Shown here in pieces: positions 7,611-16,279 of a DNA stretch of 40,314 nt (positions within the stretch are counted from its first letter, which is position 1; every line of letters starts with the position of its first letter). Both the position numbers and the translations under genes were made by a program. Location: NCBI GenBank assembly GCA_030538115.1, contig JAUNUP010000026.1, forward strand, positions 1-40,314, written 5' to 3'. The stretch is from Dermatophilus congolensis. Lineage in GTDB: Bacteria; Actinomycetota; Actinomycetes; Actinomycetales; Dermatophilaceae. Below the pieces are notes generated by a model. The model made no database searches and was not told the DNA's origin. It saw only the letters and a program-made list of their open reading frames with translations.

Positions 7611-8654
7611 TCAGCGCCCGGTGACGCGCAGCGGCGTGTGCGCCGGGTCTGCAACCTCGGAGGCGAGCGGCGGCGGAGGCGGCGTGCCCCCGTCTCCCCA
7701 GGTGTTCGTCTCGAACCGGTCGCGGTCGTGCGGCTCGAGCCAGGTGTCGAGCAGCGGCCCCTTCGGCACGATCCCCGTCGGGTTGATGTCGGTGTGCACG
7801 CCGTAGTAGTGCTGCTTCATCTGCACGAAGTCGTTCGTGTCACCGAAACCGGGCGTCGTGAACAGGTCGCGGGCGTAGCCCCACAGGTTCGGCATCGTCG
7901 CGAGCGGCTGCCGGTTGCACTTGAAGTGCGCGAAGTAGACCTCGTCGAAACGCACGAGCGTCGGGTAGAGGCGCACGTCGGCCTCGGTGATCTGCGAACC
8001 CATGAGGTACCGCTGGGTCGAGAGGCGCTGCTCGAGCGTGTCCAGCGCCGACCAGAGACGGTCGTAGGCCGCGTCGTACGACTCCTGCGAGCCCGCGAAG
8101 CCACAGCGGTACACACCGTTGTTGACCTCGGTGAAGATCATCTTCATCAACGGGTCCATCTCGGCACGCAGGTGCTCGGGGTACAGGTCGGGTGCGCCCT
8201 CGCGGTGGAATTCACGCCATTCCGTACCGAAGTCGAGGGTCATCTGCGCGTAGTCGTTGGTGACGACCTCGCCCGATTCGACCTCCACCATCGCCGGCAC
8301 CGTGATGCCGCGCGGGTAACCCGGAAAGCGCTTCTCGTAGGCGTCCTTGAGAAAGTGGATGCCGAGCACGGGGTCGACCTGGTCTTCGTCGAGGTCGAAG
8401 ATCCAGCTGCGCACGTCGTGCGTCGGGCCCGCGACACCCATCGACATGACCTCTTCGAGGCCGTAGATACGGCGCGCGATCATGGCGCGGTTCGCCCACG
8501 GGCAGGCACGGGAGACGACGAGCCGGTACCGGCCCGGCTCCACCGGGTAGCCGTCGCGGCCGTCTGCGGTGATGCGGGTGGTGATGTAGTTGGTGTCCCG
8601 CGAGAACTCCTGCCCCTCGGTGACGTACGCACCCTTCTGGTCGAACTCGCTCAT
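7611..8654 (-). CDS. Glutathionyl-hydroquinone reductase-like (Omega/Xi-class GST) protein
   Basis: A 347-residue cytosolic enzyme of the YqjG/ECM4 type. The thioredoxin-fold N-terminus carries the catalytic motif ACPWANRA with Cys51 and is followed by the all-helical C-terminal domain (LYPTLVRFDEVYFAHFKCN, NLWGYARDLF). Family members reduce glutathionyl-hydroquinones. Actinomycetes usually make mycothiol instead of glutathione, so a mycothiol-conjugate substrate is likely here; that is inference. A Gly/Pro-rich tail (GGTPPPPP) is an extra. ATG 8654 has GAGGAG just upstream. The gene lies alone between a hairpin on its 3' side and repeat copy 3 upstream. Confidence 0.88.
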   Translation of the reverse strand: MSEFDQKGAYVTEGQEFSRDTNYITTRITADGRDGYPVEPGRYRLVVSRACPWANRAMIARRIYGLEEVMSMGVAGPTHDVRSWIFDLDEDQVDPVLGIHFLKDAYEKRFPGYPRGITVPAMVEVESGEVVTNDYAQMTLDFGTEWREFHREGAPDLYPEHLRAEMDPLMKMIFTEVNNGVYRCGFAGSQESYDAAYDRLWSALDTLEQRLSTQRYLMGSQITEADVRLYPTLVRFDEVYFAHFKCNRQPLATMPNLWGYARDLFTTPGFGDTNDFVQMKQHYYGVHTDINPTGIVPKGPLLDTWLEPHDRDRFETNTWGDGGTPPPPPLASEVADPAHTPLRVTGR

Positions 8655-8772
8655 ACCCGCTCCTCACCCTCGTCTCGGCCCTACCACTCCTTCCAGAGTA
8701 GGTGAACCATCAACTATTCGCGAGTCGCAAGCCGCCAGCCCCATCCCCTGCCGCGGCATCTACCCGGTCGAG

Positions 8773-8828
8773 GTCCCATGGCACATGTCTGCTGGTCAGC
8801 TCACCTTCCAGCTTCAGTGCCATGGGAC
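8773..8828 (+). repeat. Palindrome-bounded intergenic repeat, copy 3
   Basis: A 56-bp element with perfect 12-bp inverted ends GTCCCATGGCAC and GTGCCATGGGAC. ATG follows the first end and a CCAGC block precedes the second, as in the other copies. It lies between the 3' end of the cupin gene and the 5' end of the reductase-like gene, both on the minus strand, so it is not restricted to convergent gaps. Confidence 0.85.
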
Positions 8829-8829
8829 A

Positions 8830-8873
8830 GGGGCCCGGAGCGCCCCGACCGCCAGATCGGGGGCCCGGGCCCC
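8830..8873 (-). terminator. Two-tier hairpin downstream of the cupin gene
   Basis: Outer arms GGGGCCCGG (8830-8838) and CCGGGCCCC (8865-8873) enclose inner arms CCCCGA and TCGGGG with an 8-base loop, 13 bases beyond the stop at 8886. It directly adjoins repeat copy 3. Confidence 0.65.
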
Positions 8874-8885
8874 ACCTCCGTGGGA

Positions 8886-9362
8886 TCAGGCGTGGCCGTC
8901 CGGCTTTGTGGTCGGGGGCTGCACGGTCCAGGCCGGGGGCTCGTCGTTGCCCGCCTCTTCGTCGCGCTCGGCGTCGGCGGCGGTCGGCTGCACGATGCCG
9001 GAGGCGTGGTGCACGGGCGCGTAGACCGCGTACACCTGCATCGGCTCGTCACCGGTGTTGATCACGTCGTGCCACACGCCTGCGGGAACGGTGATGCACC
9101 AGCCGTCTTCGACGTCCTGCTCGAACGTCATCTCGTCTTTCGAGGGGCCCATCGTCACGCGACCCTTGCCCGCGTCGAGGCGCAGGAACTGGTCGGTCTC
9201 GGGGTGGGTCTCCAGGCCGATCGACTCGCCGACGGGGATCGACATGAGGGTGACCTGCAGGTACTTGCCGGTCCAGGCCACGCTGCGGTAGTTCGTGTTG
9301 TCTCTCGTGGCGTTCTCGAGGTCGAAGCTGTTGGGTTCGGGGCCGATGTCCTTGATGGTCAT
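8886..9362 (-). CDS. Cupin-domain protein
   Basis: A 158-residue single-domain cupin. Motif 1 is seen as GLETHPETDQFLRLDAGKG (His53 and Glu55 as likely metal ligands) and motif 2 as PAGVWHDVINTG (His98), giving a small beta-barrel. The sequence resembles the bacterial cupins of unknown substrate whose central phrase is WHDVINTGDEPMQVYAVYAP. The final 35 residues are acidic and Pro-rich and probably disordered. ATG 9362 has a G-rich stretch (GGGGG) close upstream. Metal and substrate cannot be assigned; sugar-isomerase or dioxygenase activities are both possible within the superfamily. Confidence 0.85.
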   Translation of the reverse strand: MTIKDIGPEPNSFDLENATRDNTNYRSVAWTGKYLQVTLMSIPVGESIGLETHPETDQFLRLDAGKGRVTMGPSKDEMTFEQDVEDGWCITVPAGVWHDVINTGDEPMQVYAVYAPVHHASGIVQPTAADAERDEEAGNDEPPAWTVQPPTTKPDGHA

Positions 9363-9384
9363 GCCCCCAGTCTCTACCCTCTCG

Positions 9385-9430
9385 CGACGGGAGGCGAGGG
9401 AGGCATCCCCTGCCCCCTCGCCTCCCGTCG
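9385..9430 (-). terminator. Strong hairpin downstream of the YhgE/MMPL operon
   Basis: Perfect 16-bp stem, CGACGGGAGGCGAGGG paired with CCCTCGCCTCCCGTCG, with a 14-base loop, 49 bases past the stop at 9479. It separates this operon from the cupin gene. Confidence 0.75.
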
Positions 9431-9478
9431 TCCTGTGCTCAGGTGCCGCTCAGTCGCGGCCCTATCGTCGTCTCGACC

Positions 9479-12178
9479 TCACAGTGCTCGCGCGGGGCGC
9501 AGGCGCGCGATGCTCCATGACCGTTGCGACCTGGCCGCCAGCGTCGTGACGATGAGTGCCGCCACGAGCCACACCGCGAGCACCGCTGCCGCCGAGCCGA
9601 GGTGCAACGTGCCGCCCGCGATGAGCGACCGGAACGCCCGCACCGCGTAGGTGAGCGGCAGCAGCGGGTTCAGCGCCTGGAAGAAGCCCGGCGAGGTCTC
9701 GATCGGGTAGGTCGCCCCGGCGGCCGCGAGCTGCAGCACCGTGAGCAGCAGGCCTACGAGCCTGCCGACCGGCCCGAGCGAGGCGACGAGCGCGTGGTTG
9801 ATCGCGACGAACGCGAGCGAGGCGAGTATCGCGAACAGCACGAACAGGCCGGGCTGCGCGATCTCGATGTCGAGCGCCCACCGCAGCACGGCGGTGAGCA
9901 CGCACGCCTGCAGCACCCCGAACAGCGCGGCCGGTGCGTACCCGGCGAGCGCCACCTTCCACGACGGAGCCGTGGAGGCGATGGCCCGCTGCGACAGCGG
10001 ACGGAGCATGAAGAACAGCGCCAGGCCACCGACCCACAGGCCGAGGGCGACGAAATACGGCGCCAGGCGGGAGCCGTAATTCGACACCCGGTGCAGCCTC
10101 ACGCCGTCGGTGGCGACAGGCTCGGCGACGACGGTGGCGAGGCGGTTGCGCTGCGAGGAGTCGTAACTCGGGATCTCCTTGGCACCGTCGGCGAGCCCCT
10201 TGGCGAGTTCCTGCGCTCCGTCGTCGAGTTTGTTGGCTCCCGTGCGCAGGTCGGCGGTGCCGGAGGCGAGTGCGGCGCTACCGTCGGCCGCGCTCTTGGC
10301 ACCGGTGTCGAGCTGCTTCACGCCGTCGGCGAGCTGCCCTGCTCCGGAGGAGAGGGCCGTGGCCCCGGTACCGACTTCGCGGGCTCCCGTCGCGAGTTGC
10401 TCGGCAGCCGTGGCTGCGGAGGCGATGCCCTGGGCCAGCTTCGGTGACCCGGTGGCGAGTTGGTCGAGCCCGCCTGCGAGCTGGCCCGCACCGGTGGAGA
10501 GCTGCTTCGCGCCAGTGTCGAGCTGCGCCGCTCCCTCGGCTGCGGCAGCGATGCCGGTGACGAGCTGCGGTGTGCCGTCGGCGAGTTGGTTGAGTCCGTC
10601 GCCGAGGGCGTTGCCACCGGAGGTGAGCTGCGTCGCGCCCTGCGAGAACTCGGTCGCGCCCGCGCCGAGCTGGCGCGACCCGGTGGCGAGTTGGTCGGCT
10701 CCGGTGCGCAGCGGGGCCGCGCCGTTCGCCAGCGCGGCTGCGCCGTCGACCAACTGCCCGGATGCCGTGGCGAGTTGGCCCACCCCGGCGGCGAGTTGGT
10801 CGGCTCCCCCGGCGAGCTGCTGGGCACTACCCGCGAGCTGCGAACCCTGCCCGGCGACCGAGGTGAGCTGACTGCAGAACTGCGCGGCCGCCCCCGAGGC
10901 CGCACACTGCGCCGCGAGCCCCGAAACGCCCTGCGTGTACTGGCCGAGCCCGGTCGAGAGCTGCCCCGCTCCACCGGCGAGGGTGCGAGCAGACTCGGCG
11001 GCCGTGCGCGCGCCCGCCTGGAGTTGCGTGGTGCCGGTGGAGAGTTCGCTCGCACCCGTGGCGAGCCGCGCTGCGCCGTCGGCGAGCTGGCCACCGCCGT
11101 CGGCCACTCCCTGAGCACCGGACGCGAGCTGCCCCGCGGCCGTGCCGAGCTGCCCGACGGCGGTGATGAGCTGTTCAGACCCGTCGGCGAGCTGCCGTGC
11201 CTGGCCGGGGAGGGCCGTGGTCTGCTCCGACGCCTGCTGCAGGCCGGTCGCGAGTTCGCTGGCTCCCGTGGCGAGCTGGTCGGCTCCGGTGCGCAACTGA
11301 CCCGCTCCGTCGGCGAGCTGCTTCGACTGCGCGGGCAGCGCCTTGGTCTGGTCGGCGGCCTCCTCGAGCCCGGTGGCGAGCTGAGCGTTACCGGAGGCGA
11401 CCTGCCCGGCGCCCTGCGACAGCTTCGTCGCGCCGGTCGCGAGTTCGCCACTGCCCGTGACGAGCTGCCCAGTACCGTCGGCGAGGGCGCGCAGCCCCGT
11501 GCTCAGTTCGCCCGCACCGGCGTTGAGCGCCACCGCGCCGTCGGCCAGCGAGGCAGTGCCGTCGGCGAGCTCACCGGCTCCGTCAGCGGCCTTGACCATG
11601 CTCGTGTGCATGCTGTTGAAGCCCAGGTAGATGCGGTCGAGGTACATCTTGGTCAGGCCGGATGCCGTCGAGGTCGTCATCTTCGTGCTGATCGCGGAGG
11701 CGATGTTGCCCGCGAGGTAGCTGGTGGCGTCGTTGGTCTCCAGGCGCATCGAGGCCGCCGTTGCCGTCTCGGGCTCGGCGGTCGACGTGGCGGCCTTCGA
11801 GAACCCCTCCGGAATCGTCAGTACGGCGTAATACGTGCCGTCCTCCAGCCCTGCCTTGGCCGTTTCGGCGTCGGAGAGCGACCAGTCGAGGTTGTTCGAC
11901 GCCTCGCTGCCGGTCAGCTCGCCGGCCACGAACCGGCCGAGCGCGACGGGCTGCTTCTTACCGTTCGCGTCGGCGACGTCCACCGGCTTGTCGAGGTTGA
12001 CAACGGCCGCGGGCACGGAGTCGAGCGAGTTGGTGGAGTCGATGTTGCTCCAGATCAGCAGGCCCGAGTAGATCGTCGGCACGAGCGCCAGCGCAAGGAT
12101 GACGAGCTTGCCGAAGAACCCGCGGCCGAGGCGGGAGAGTTCGGTGCTCGACATCGTGGGTAGGTGAAGACGGCTCAC
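9479..12178 (-). CDS. YhgE/Pip-family membrane protein with very long heptad-repeat domain
   Basis: An 899-residue envelope protein. One membrane helix near residues 22-44 (LVILALALVPTIYSGLLIW) is followed by an extracellular domain. From about residue 190 to 640 that domain is a near-continuous 7-residue repeat of the type G-A-x-x-L-A-T/D, about 60 units, interrupted by a two-Cys insert (QCAASGAAAQFC) that could form a disulfide. The C-terminal 250 residues hold about five more helices with an ABC-2-like fold. This is the YhgE/Pip architecture, related to YueB/EsaA and to phage infection protein. GTG 12178 has AAAGG six to nine bases upstream and lies 5 bp after the stop of the MMPL fusion gene; GTG 12187, overlapping that stop, is an alternative. 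It is probably co-transcribed and works with that protein at the membrane. Confidence 0.9.
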   Translation of the reverse strand: MSRLHLPTMSSTELSRLGRGFFGKLVILALALVPTIYSGLLIWSNIDSTNSLDSVPAAVVNLDKPVDVADANGKKQPVALGRFVAGELTGSEASNNLDWSLSDAETAKAGLEDGTYYAVLTIPEGFSKAATSTAEPETATAASMRLETNDATSYLAGNIASAISTKMTTSTASGLTKMYLDRIYLGFNSMHTSMVKAADGAGELADGTASLADGAVALNAGAGELSTGLRALADGTGQLVTGSGELATGATKLSQGAGQVASGNAQLATGLEEAADQTKALPAQSKQLADGAGQLRTGADQLATGASELATGLQQASEQTTALPGQARQLADGSEQLITAVGQLGTAAGQLASGAQGVADGGGQLADGAARLATGASELSTGTTQLQAGARTAAESARTLAGGAGQLSTGLGQYTQGVSGLAAQCAASGAAAQFCSQLTSVAGQGSQLAGSAQQLAGGADQLAAGVGQLATASGQLVDGAAALANGAAPLRTGADQLATGSRQLGAGATEFSQGATQLTSGGNALGDGLNQLADGTPQLVTGIAAAAEGAAQLDTGAKQLSTGAGQLAGGLDQLATGSPKLAQGIASAATAAEQLATGAREVGTGATALSSGAGQLADGVKQLDTGAKSAADGSAALASGTADLRTGANKLDDGAQELAKGLADGAKEIPSYDSSQRNRLATVVAEPVATDGVRLHRVSNYGSRLAPYFVALGLWVGGLALFFMLRPLSQRAIASTAPSWKVALAGYAPAALFGVLQACVLTAVLRWALDIEIAQPGLFVLFAILASLAFVAINHALVASLGPVGRLVGLLLTVLQLAAAGATYPIETSPGFFQALNPLLPLTYAVRAFRSLIAGGTLHLGSAAAVLAVWLVAALIVTTLAARSQRSWSIARLRPARAL

Positions 12179-12183
12179 AGCGG

Positions 12184-15100
12184 TCACCTTTCGCTGCTGG
12201 AGGAGACGAGTCGGGAGGGGCCTGCGACGTCTGCGGTCGCGGCAGTTCTCGAGGCACCCGCGAGTCTCACGGCGCGCACGCACTCGGGTGGCAGCCCCAC
12301 CGCCGCCGCCACCTGGGTCGCGTCGAGGTCGTGGTTGACGGCCGCGATCACGGCGGGCCCGTCGCCCGCCTCGCGCCGGTAGCCCTCGCCTCGGGCGATC
12401 GAGCCGAGCAGCCGCAGCAGCCCGATGCGCTCGTCGAGGGTCGGCAAGGTGTCGACGTCGTCGACGCACAGGAGCTGCGGACGGCCGAGTTCGGCGAGAA
12501 CGATGCCGAACACGGCCCGTTCGAGTCGGGTGAGGTCACCGACGAACGTGTCGGGGGTGACGCGTCGGTCCCCGACGCCGACCGTGTCACCAGAGCCGAC
12601 GGAACCGGGCGCGCCCGCGACGGCGCAGGCCTCGGCGAACCGCGCCATCACCTCATCGATGTGTCCCCGCGAGACCCATGGCTGCAACGACCGCTGTGCG
12701 AGCCGTTCGGCGATGTGACTGTCGAGCCCGAGGTGGTTCTCGAGCCCGTTGACCGGGCCGAACTCCGCGAGCGCCGCGCGGCTCTGCACCAGCGAGGATT
12801 GCTCGGGCAGCACGGCTCCGGCCACGTCGATCTCACCGGCCGACACGGGCAGCCGCCCCGCGAGCGCGAGCATGGCCGAGGTCTTGCCCGCCCCCTCCGG
12901 AGCGGTGAGCAGGCACAGGTCGCCCCGGTCGAGTTGCAGGTCGAGGCCGCTGAAAACCTCGCCGCGAGGCCCGGACACCGCCACTCCGCGGGCGTTGACG
13001 ACCCGTTCGGGGTGCGCGGCGATCGACTCTTCGGCCGCGATCTGGTGCGCGACACCGTGCCCCTCGACATCGAGGTGGGGCAGGCGCTTCTCCAGCCACG
13101 ACGGCAGCGCCCACGCGGAGTGCCCGAAGAGCATGAGCGCGGCGGGCACGAAGATCATCCGCACGATGAACGCGTCGACGAACACCCCGACGGCCAAGCC
13201 GAGGGCGATGGGCTGGATGACCGCGCTGCCTCCCGGAACGAAGGCCGCGAAGACGCCGACCATGATCGCCGCTGCCGCCGCCACGACCGGCGCGGAGGCG
13301 ATGAAACCCTCACGCACGGCAGCCTTCGGGTCGCGGTTGTGCGCGTAGTGCTCGTGCATCCGCGAGACGAGAAACATCTGGTAGTCCATGGCGAGGCCGA
13401 ACAGCACGCCCAGCAGCAGAATCGGCAAGAAGCTGATGACCGGCCCGACGCGCGCGACGCGAAGCAGCTCGGCGAGCCAGCCCCACTCGAACACGGCACC
13501 CACCGCTCCGAACGCTGCAGCGACCGACAGCACGAACCCGAACGCGGCCGTGATCGGGACGACGAACGAGCGGAACACGACGAGCAGAAGGATCAGGCTC
13601 AGACCCACAACGACCAGGCCGAACGGCACCATCGCGTCGGCGAGACGGTTGCTCACGTCGATCTGCACGGCGGTGTGGCCGGTGACCCGCACCTCGTGTG
13701 CGTCGGCGCCGCCGAGGTCGTCGGCCTGCTCGCGGATGCGCTGCACGAGGTCGCTCGTCGCGGGGTCGTCGGGAGCGGTCGTCGGTATCGCGATGACGAT
13801 GCCGGTGTCGGCCTTGCGGTTCGGAGTCGAGAGCACGACCCGGTCGACTCCCTCGATGCCTTCGAGCTTGGTCTTGAGTTCGTCCATGTACCCGAGCGGA
13901 TCGGTGCTCGTGACGATGTCGGCCACGATGAGCAGCGGCCCGTTGTCGCCCGGCCCGAAGTGCTCGGCGACGAGGTCGTAAGCGCGCCGCTCGCTGGCAC
14001 TCACCGGAGCGGTGCCGTTGCTGGGCAGCGCGTACGTCATGTCTTTGATCGGCACAGCACAGGCGATGAGAACGCCCGTGACCAGCAACACCGTCACGAG
14101 AGGCCATCGGGTGACGGCGTCGACCCAGCGCCGAGCCCACGCGGGCTGAGGCGGCGTGTAGACGTCGCCACCAGGTCTGACACCGTGCTCGTCACCGGCC
14201 TCGTCGTCCCAGGACCCGACAGCGTCGCGAGGATTTTCGCGCGCCGCTGTCCGCGACTCGGCCCGGGCCTCGCGCTCGGCCTCCCACCGCTCGCGGGCGG
14301 CTGCGGCGCGACGTTGGGCGAGCGGGTCGAGCCAGCGCATGAGCGCAGGCCCGATCGTGATGGCCCCGGCGACCGCGACGGCCACACCGAATGCGGCCGA
14401 CAAACCCATGGCTGACAAGAAGGGCAGACCCACGATGACCAGGCCCGCGAGCGCGGTGATGATCGTCAGACCGGCGAATACGACGGCAGAACCGGCGGTC
14501 GCGGTCGCCCGCGCCGCAGCCTCGAGGCCCGGTACGCCCTCGCGGGTGAGTTCACGGAACCGGGAGAGCAGAAAGAGCGAGTAGTCGATACCGACCGCGA
14601 TACCGACCATGAGGGCGAGCATCGGAGCCGTACCCGTGAGGGTTGCGACGCTGGTCACGGCCACGAGAGCGAGCATCGTGACGACGGCGGTCACCATGGC
14701 CGCGATGATCGGCGACACGGCTCCGCGCACGCTGCGGAAGAACACGATGAGCACGAGGGCCGCGAGCACCAGGCCGACGGCCTCGTAGAAGCTGATCGTG
14801 GGCGCTGTGGCCGAGAAGATCTGCCCGCCCGTCTCCGCCGCCACGCCTGGCAGTTCGGAGGAGAGCCGGGCGGTCTCGGCGCGGATGCCGTCGAGCGTCA
14901 CGGCGGGCACGTCGGGGCCGGAGGCGTCGACCTGCAGCGTGATGATCGCGGCACGACCGTCGTCGCTGATCGACGCCGTCGCACCCTGATCCTCGTCTGC
15001 CACCGAGCCGCCCTCGGCGGAGCCGGATGCGGCCGATGTCGCGAACGGCACGACCACGGTGGCGACGTCGGGTACGGCCTCCAGGCGCGGTTTCGCGGCG

Positions 15101-15378
15101 AGCACGGCCTCGGCGATGCGCGCGGAGTCGACGCGCTCCGACGGCGGGGAAACGATGACGATCTCGCCGGTCGAGCGCGACACCTCCGGAAAGAGCATGC
15201 CGACGTCGTCGAGCGCCTGCTGCGATTCGCTACCGGGCACCGTGTACACCTCGCTGGTGCCTTTACCGACGAGGCCGGCGAGGGCCGCGAGGAAGACGAC
15301 AACGATGAGCCAGGCGGCTGCGACGCGGCCCGGGCGGCGATAACAGGCTCGTCCGAGCGCAAAGAGTGCTGGCGACAC
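12184..15378 (-). CDS. MMPL-family (RND) transporter fused to a C-terminal ABC-type ATPase domain
   Basis: A 1064-residue fusion. Residues 1 to about 770 form a two-half MMPL/RND transporter: helix 1 near 19-37, Asp-Tyr proton-relay motifs in VGIDYSLFLLSRF and GLAMDYQMFLVSRM, and a charged cytoplasmic linker rich in Arg/Glu between the halves. After a linker, residues about 795-1064 are ABC-ATPase-like: P-loop APEGAGKTS (Lys832), Walker B PQLLCVDD (Asp973-974) and an H-loop-like NHD near 1015-1017. The signature LSGGQ is replaced by VGDLT (about 946-950), so catalysis may need a partner. MMPL proteins export lipids or drugs using proton flow; YhgE-like permeases often sit beside separate ABC ATPases. 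I infer the ATPase domain serves the YhgE protein encoded 5 bp downstream. GTG 15378 is chosen for AGGGAG five bases upstream. Confidence 0.88.
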   Translation of the reverse strand: MSPALFALGRACYRRPGRVAAAWLIVVVFLAALAGLVGKGTSEVYTVPGSESQQALDDVGMLFPEVSRSTGEIVIVSPPSERVDSARIAEAVLAAKPRLEAVPDVATVVVPFATSAASGSAEGGSVADEDQGATASISDDGRAAIITLQVDASGPDVPAVTLDGIRAETARLSSELPGVAAETGGQIFSATAPTISFYEAVGLVLAALVLIVFFRSVRGAVSPIIAAMVTAVVTMLALVAVTSVATLTGTAPMLALMVGIAVGIDYSLFLLSRFRELTREGVPGLEAAARATATAGSAVVFAGLTIITALAGLVIVGLPFLSAMGLSAAFGVAVAVAGAITIGPALMRWLDPLAQRRAAAARERWEAEREARAESRTAARENPRDAVGSWDDEAGDEHGVRPGGDVYTPPQPAWARRWVDAVTRWPLVTVLLVTGVLIACAVPIKDMTYALPSNGTAPVSASERRAYDLVAEHFGPGDNGPLLIVADIVTSTDPLGYMDELKTKLEGIEGVDRVVLSTPNRKADTGIVIAIPTTAPDDPATSDLVQRIREQADDLGGADAHEVRVTGHTAVQIDVSNRLADAMVPFGLVVVGLSLILLLVVFRSFVVPITAAFGFVLSVAAAFGAVGAVFEWGWLAELLRVARVGPVISFLPILLLGVLFGLAMDYQMFLVSRMHEHYAHNRDPKAAVREGFIASAPVVAAAAAIMVGVFAAFVPGGSAVIQPIALGLAVGVFVDAFIVRMIFVPAALMLFGHSAWALPSWLEKRLPHLDVEGHGVAHQIAAEESIAAHPERVVNARGVAVSGPRGEVFSGLDLQLDRGDLCLLTAPEGAGKTSAMLALAGRLPVSAGEIDVAGAVLPEQSSLVQSRAALAEFGPVNGLENHLGLDSHIAERLAQRSLQPWVSRGHIDEVMARFAEACAVAGAPGSVGSGDTVGVGDRRVTPDTFVGDLTRLERAVFGIVLAELGRPQLLCVDDVDTLPTLDERIGLLRLLGSIARGEGYRREAGDGPAVIAAVNHDLDATQVAAAVGLPPECVRAVRLAGASRTAATADVAGPSRLVSSSSER

Positions 15379-15450
15379 GTGAACTCCCTGAGAAAGCAGG
15401 CGAACCGGCTCGGTTGGGCCACACACACCCTGCGTGTGAGTTCCCCGTCG

Positions 15451-15517
15451 GATACATGACTGTATTCGATACAAGACTGTATCCGATACGTCGGCGTATC
15501 GGATACAGTCTTGTACT
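15451..15517. promoter_or_regulatory. Array of four phased 16-bp operators between the TetR and MMPL genes
   Basis: Four dyads start at 15451, 15468, 15485 and 15502, exactly 17 bp apart: GATACATGACTGTATT, GATACAAGACTGTATC, GATACGTCGGCGTATC, GATACAGTCTTGTACT. The second and third are perfect GATAC-N6-GTATC palindromes. As a by-product 15470-15490 and 15495-15515 form a 21-bp perfect inverted repeat. The array lies about 65-75 bp from both divergent starts and probably binds the TetR protein. Confidence 0.85.
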
Positions 15518-15580
15518 GACCACATCGGCGCTATCGGGCGTAACCTGCGGTGCCAACGACGCAAATGTCAGGAGTCACGC

Positions 15581-16243
15581 GTGGGCGCAACCGATTCGGC
15601 AGGCGGCACCGCTGCTGCTCCTGTGTCGGCGCGGCGTCGAGCGACGCGCGAGAAGCTGCTGGATGCGGCGCACCGCGTGTTCATCGACCGGGGTGTCGGA
15701 GTCGCCACCATCGAAGAGATCTGCGAAGCCGCCGGGTTCACGCGCGGTGCCTTCTACTCGAACTTCACCGACAAGGACTCGCTGGTCCTCGCGCTGCTCG
15801 AGCGCGAGACCGACATGATCCTCGCCGCTCTCGACCGTCTGCACGAACCGCCCGGAGGCGACAACACCGCCCGGCAGTCGCACGACGGCCCGACCCCCGA
15901 GCGGATCGTCGAGCGCTTCCTCTCCGGCCACCTTGTCGGGCGCGAGCACTACCTCATCCACACCGAACTCGCCCTCTCAGCGGCGCGTCTGGAGCATCGC
16001 CCCGAGGCTTACGACGAACTGGCCAACCGACAGTGGGAGCGGACGACGCAGGCAATCAGAGGCGCACTGCTCCAGGCCGGCCTGGAGCCGATCATCGACG
16101 AGGCCGACTTCGCCGGCCTGCTCTACGCGATCCTCGAACGGAGCATCAACCAGGCGATCACGACCGGCATCGCCGACAGCGACGACTTCGCGCGCCGGGT
16201 ACTGCCCGTGGTCATCACCCAACTGACCCGCCCCGTCGCCTGA
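15581..16243 (+). CDS. TetR/AcrR-family transcriptional regulator
   Basis: A 220-residue one-component repressor. After an Ala-rich start of about 18 residues, the helix-turn-helix domain reads TREKLLDAAHRVFIDRGVGV and then IEEICEAAGFTRGAFYSNF, the standard TetR recognition region ending in YxxF. The C-terminal helices form the ligand and dimer domain. It is divergent from the MMPL-ABC/YhgE operon and shares a 202-bp control region with four phased dyads, so it most likely represses that operon and itself until a ligand binds. GTG 15581 has AGGAG about six bases upstream. The inducer is unknown; a membrane-active compound or the exported lipid would fit the context. Confidence 0.93.
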   Translation: MGATDSAGGTAAAPVSARRRATREKLLDAAHRVFIDRGVGVATIEEICEAAGFTRGAFYSNFTDKDSLVLALLERETDMILAALDRLHEPPGGDNTARQSHDGPTPERIVERFLSGHLVGREHYLIHTELALSAARLEHRPEAYDELANRQWERTTQAIRGALLQAGLEPIIDEADFAGLLYAILERSINQAITTGIADSDDFARRVLPVVITQLTRPVA

Positions 16244-16279
16244 CCGTCGCCCAGTCGGCCCGACCCGCCCGACCCACCT

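Noticed and set aside
10180..11620. DNA tandem repeat or satellite of 21-bp period
   Set aside because: The period is fully explained by the heptad-coding sequence of the YhgE protein in an intact frame.
9800..15000. Long open frames antisense to the YhgE and MMPL genes
   Set aside because: They are by-products of high GC: the translations are rich in Arg, Ala, Pro and Gly with no domain, while the minus-strand frames show clear families. The same holds for the long antisense frames over the Nramp-like, PRC-barrel, reductase-like and acyltransferase genes.
15451..15517. CRISPR-like repeat array
   Set aside because: The 17-bp period leaves no spacer sequence (one base between units), and no cas genes are present; the dyad symmetry fits operators.
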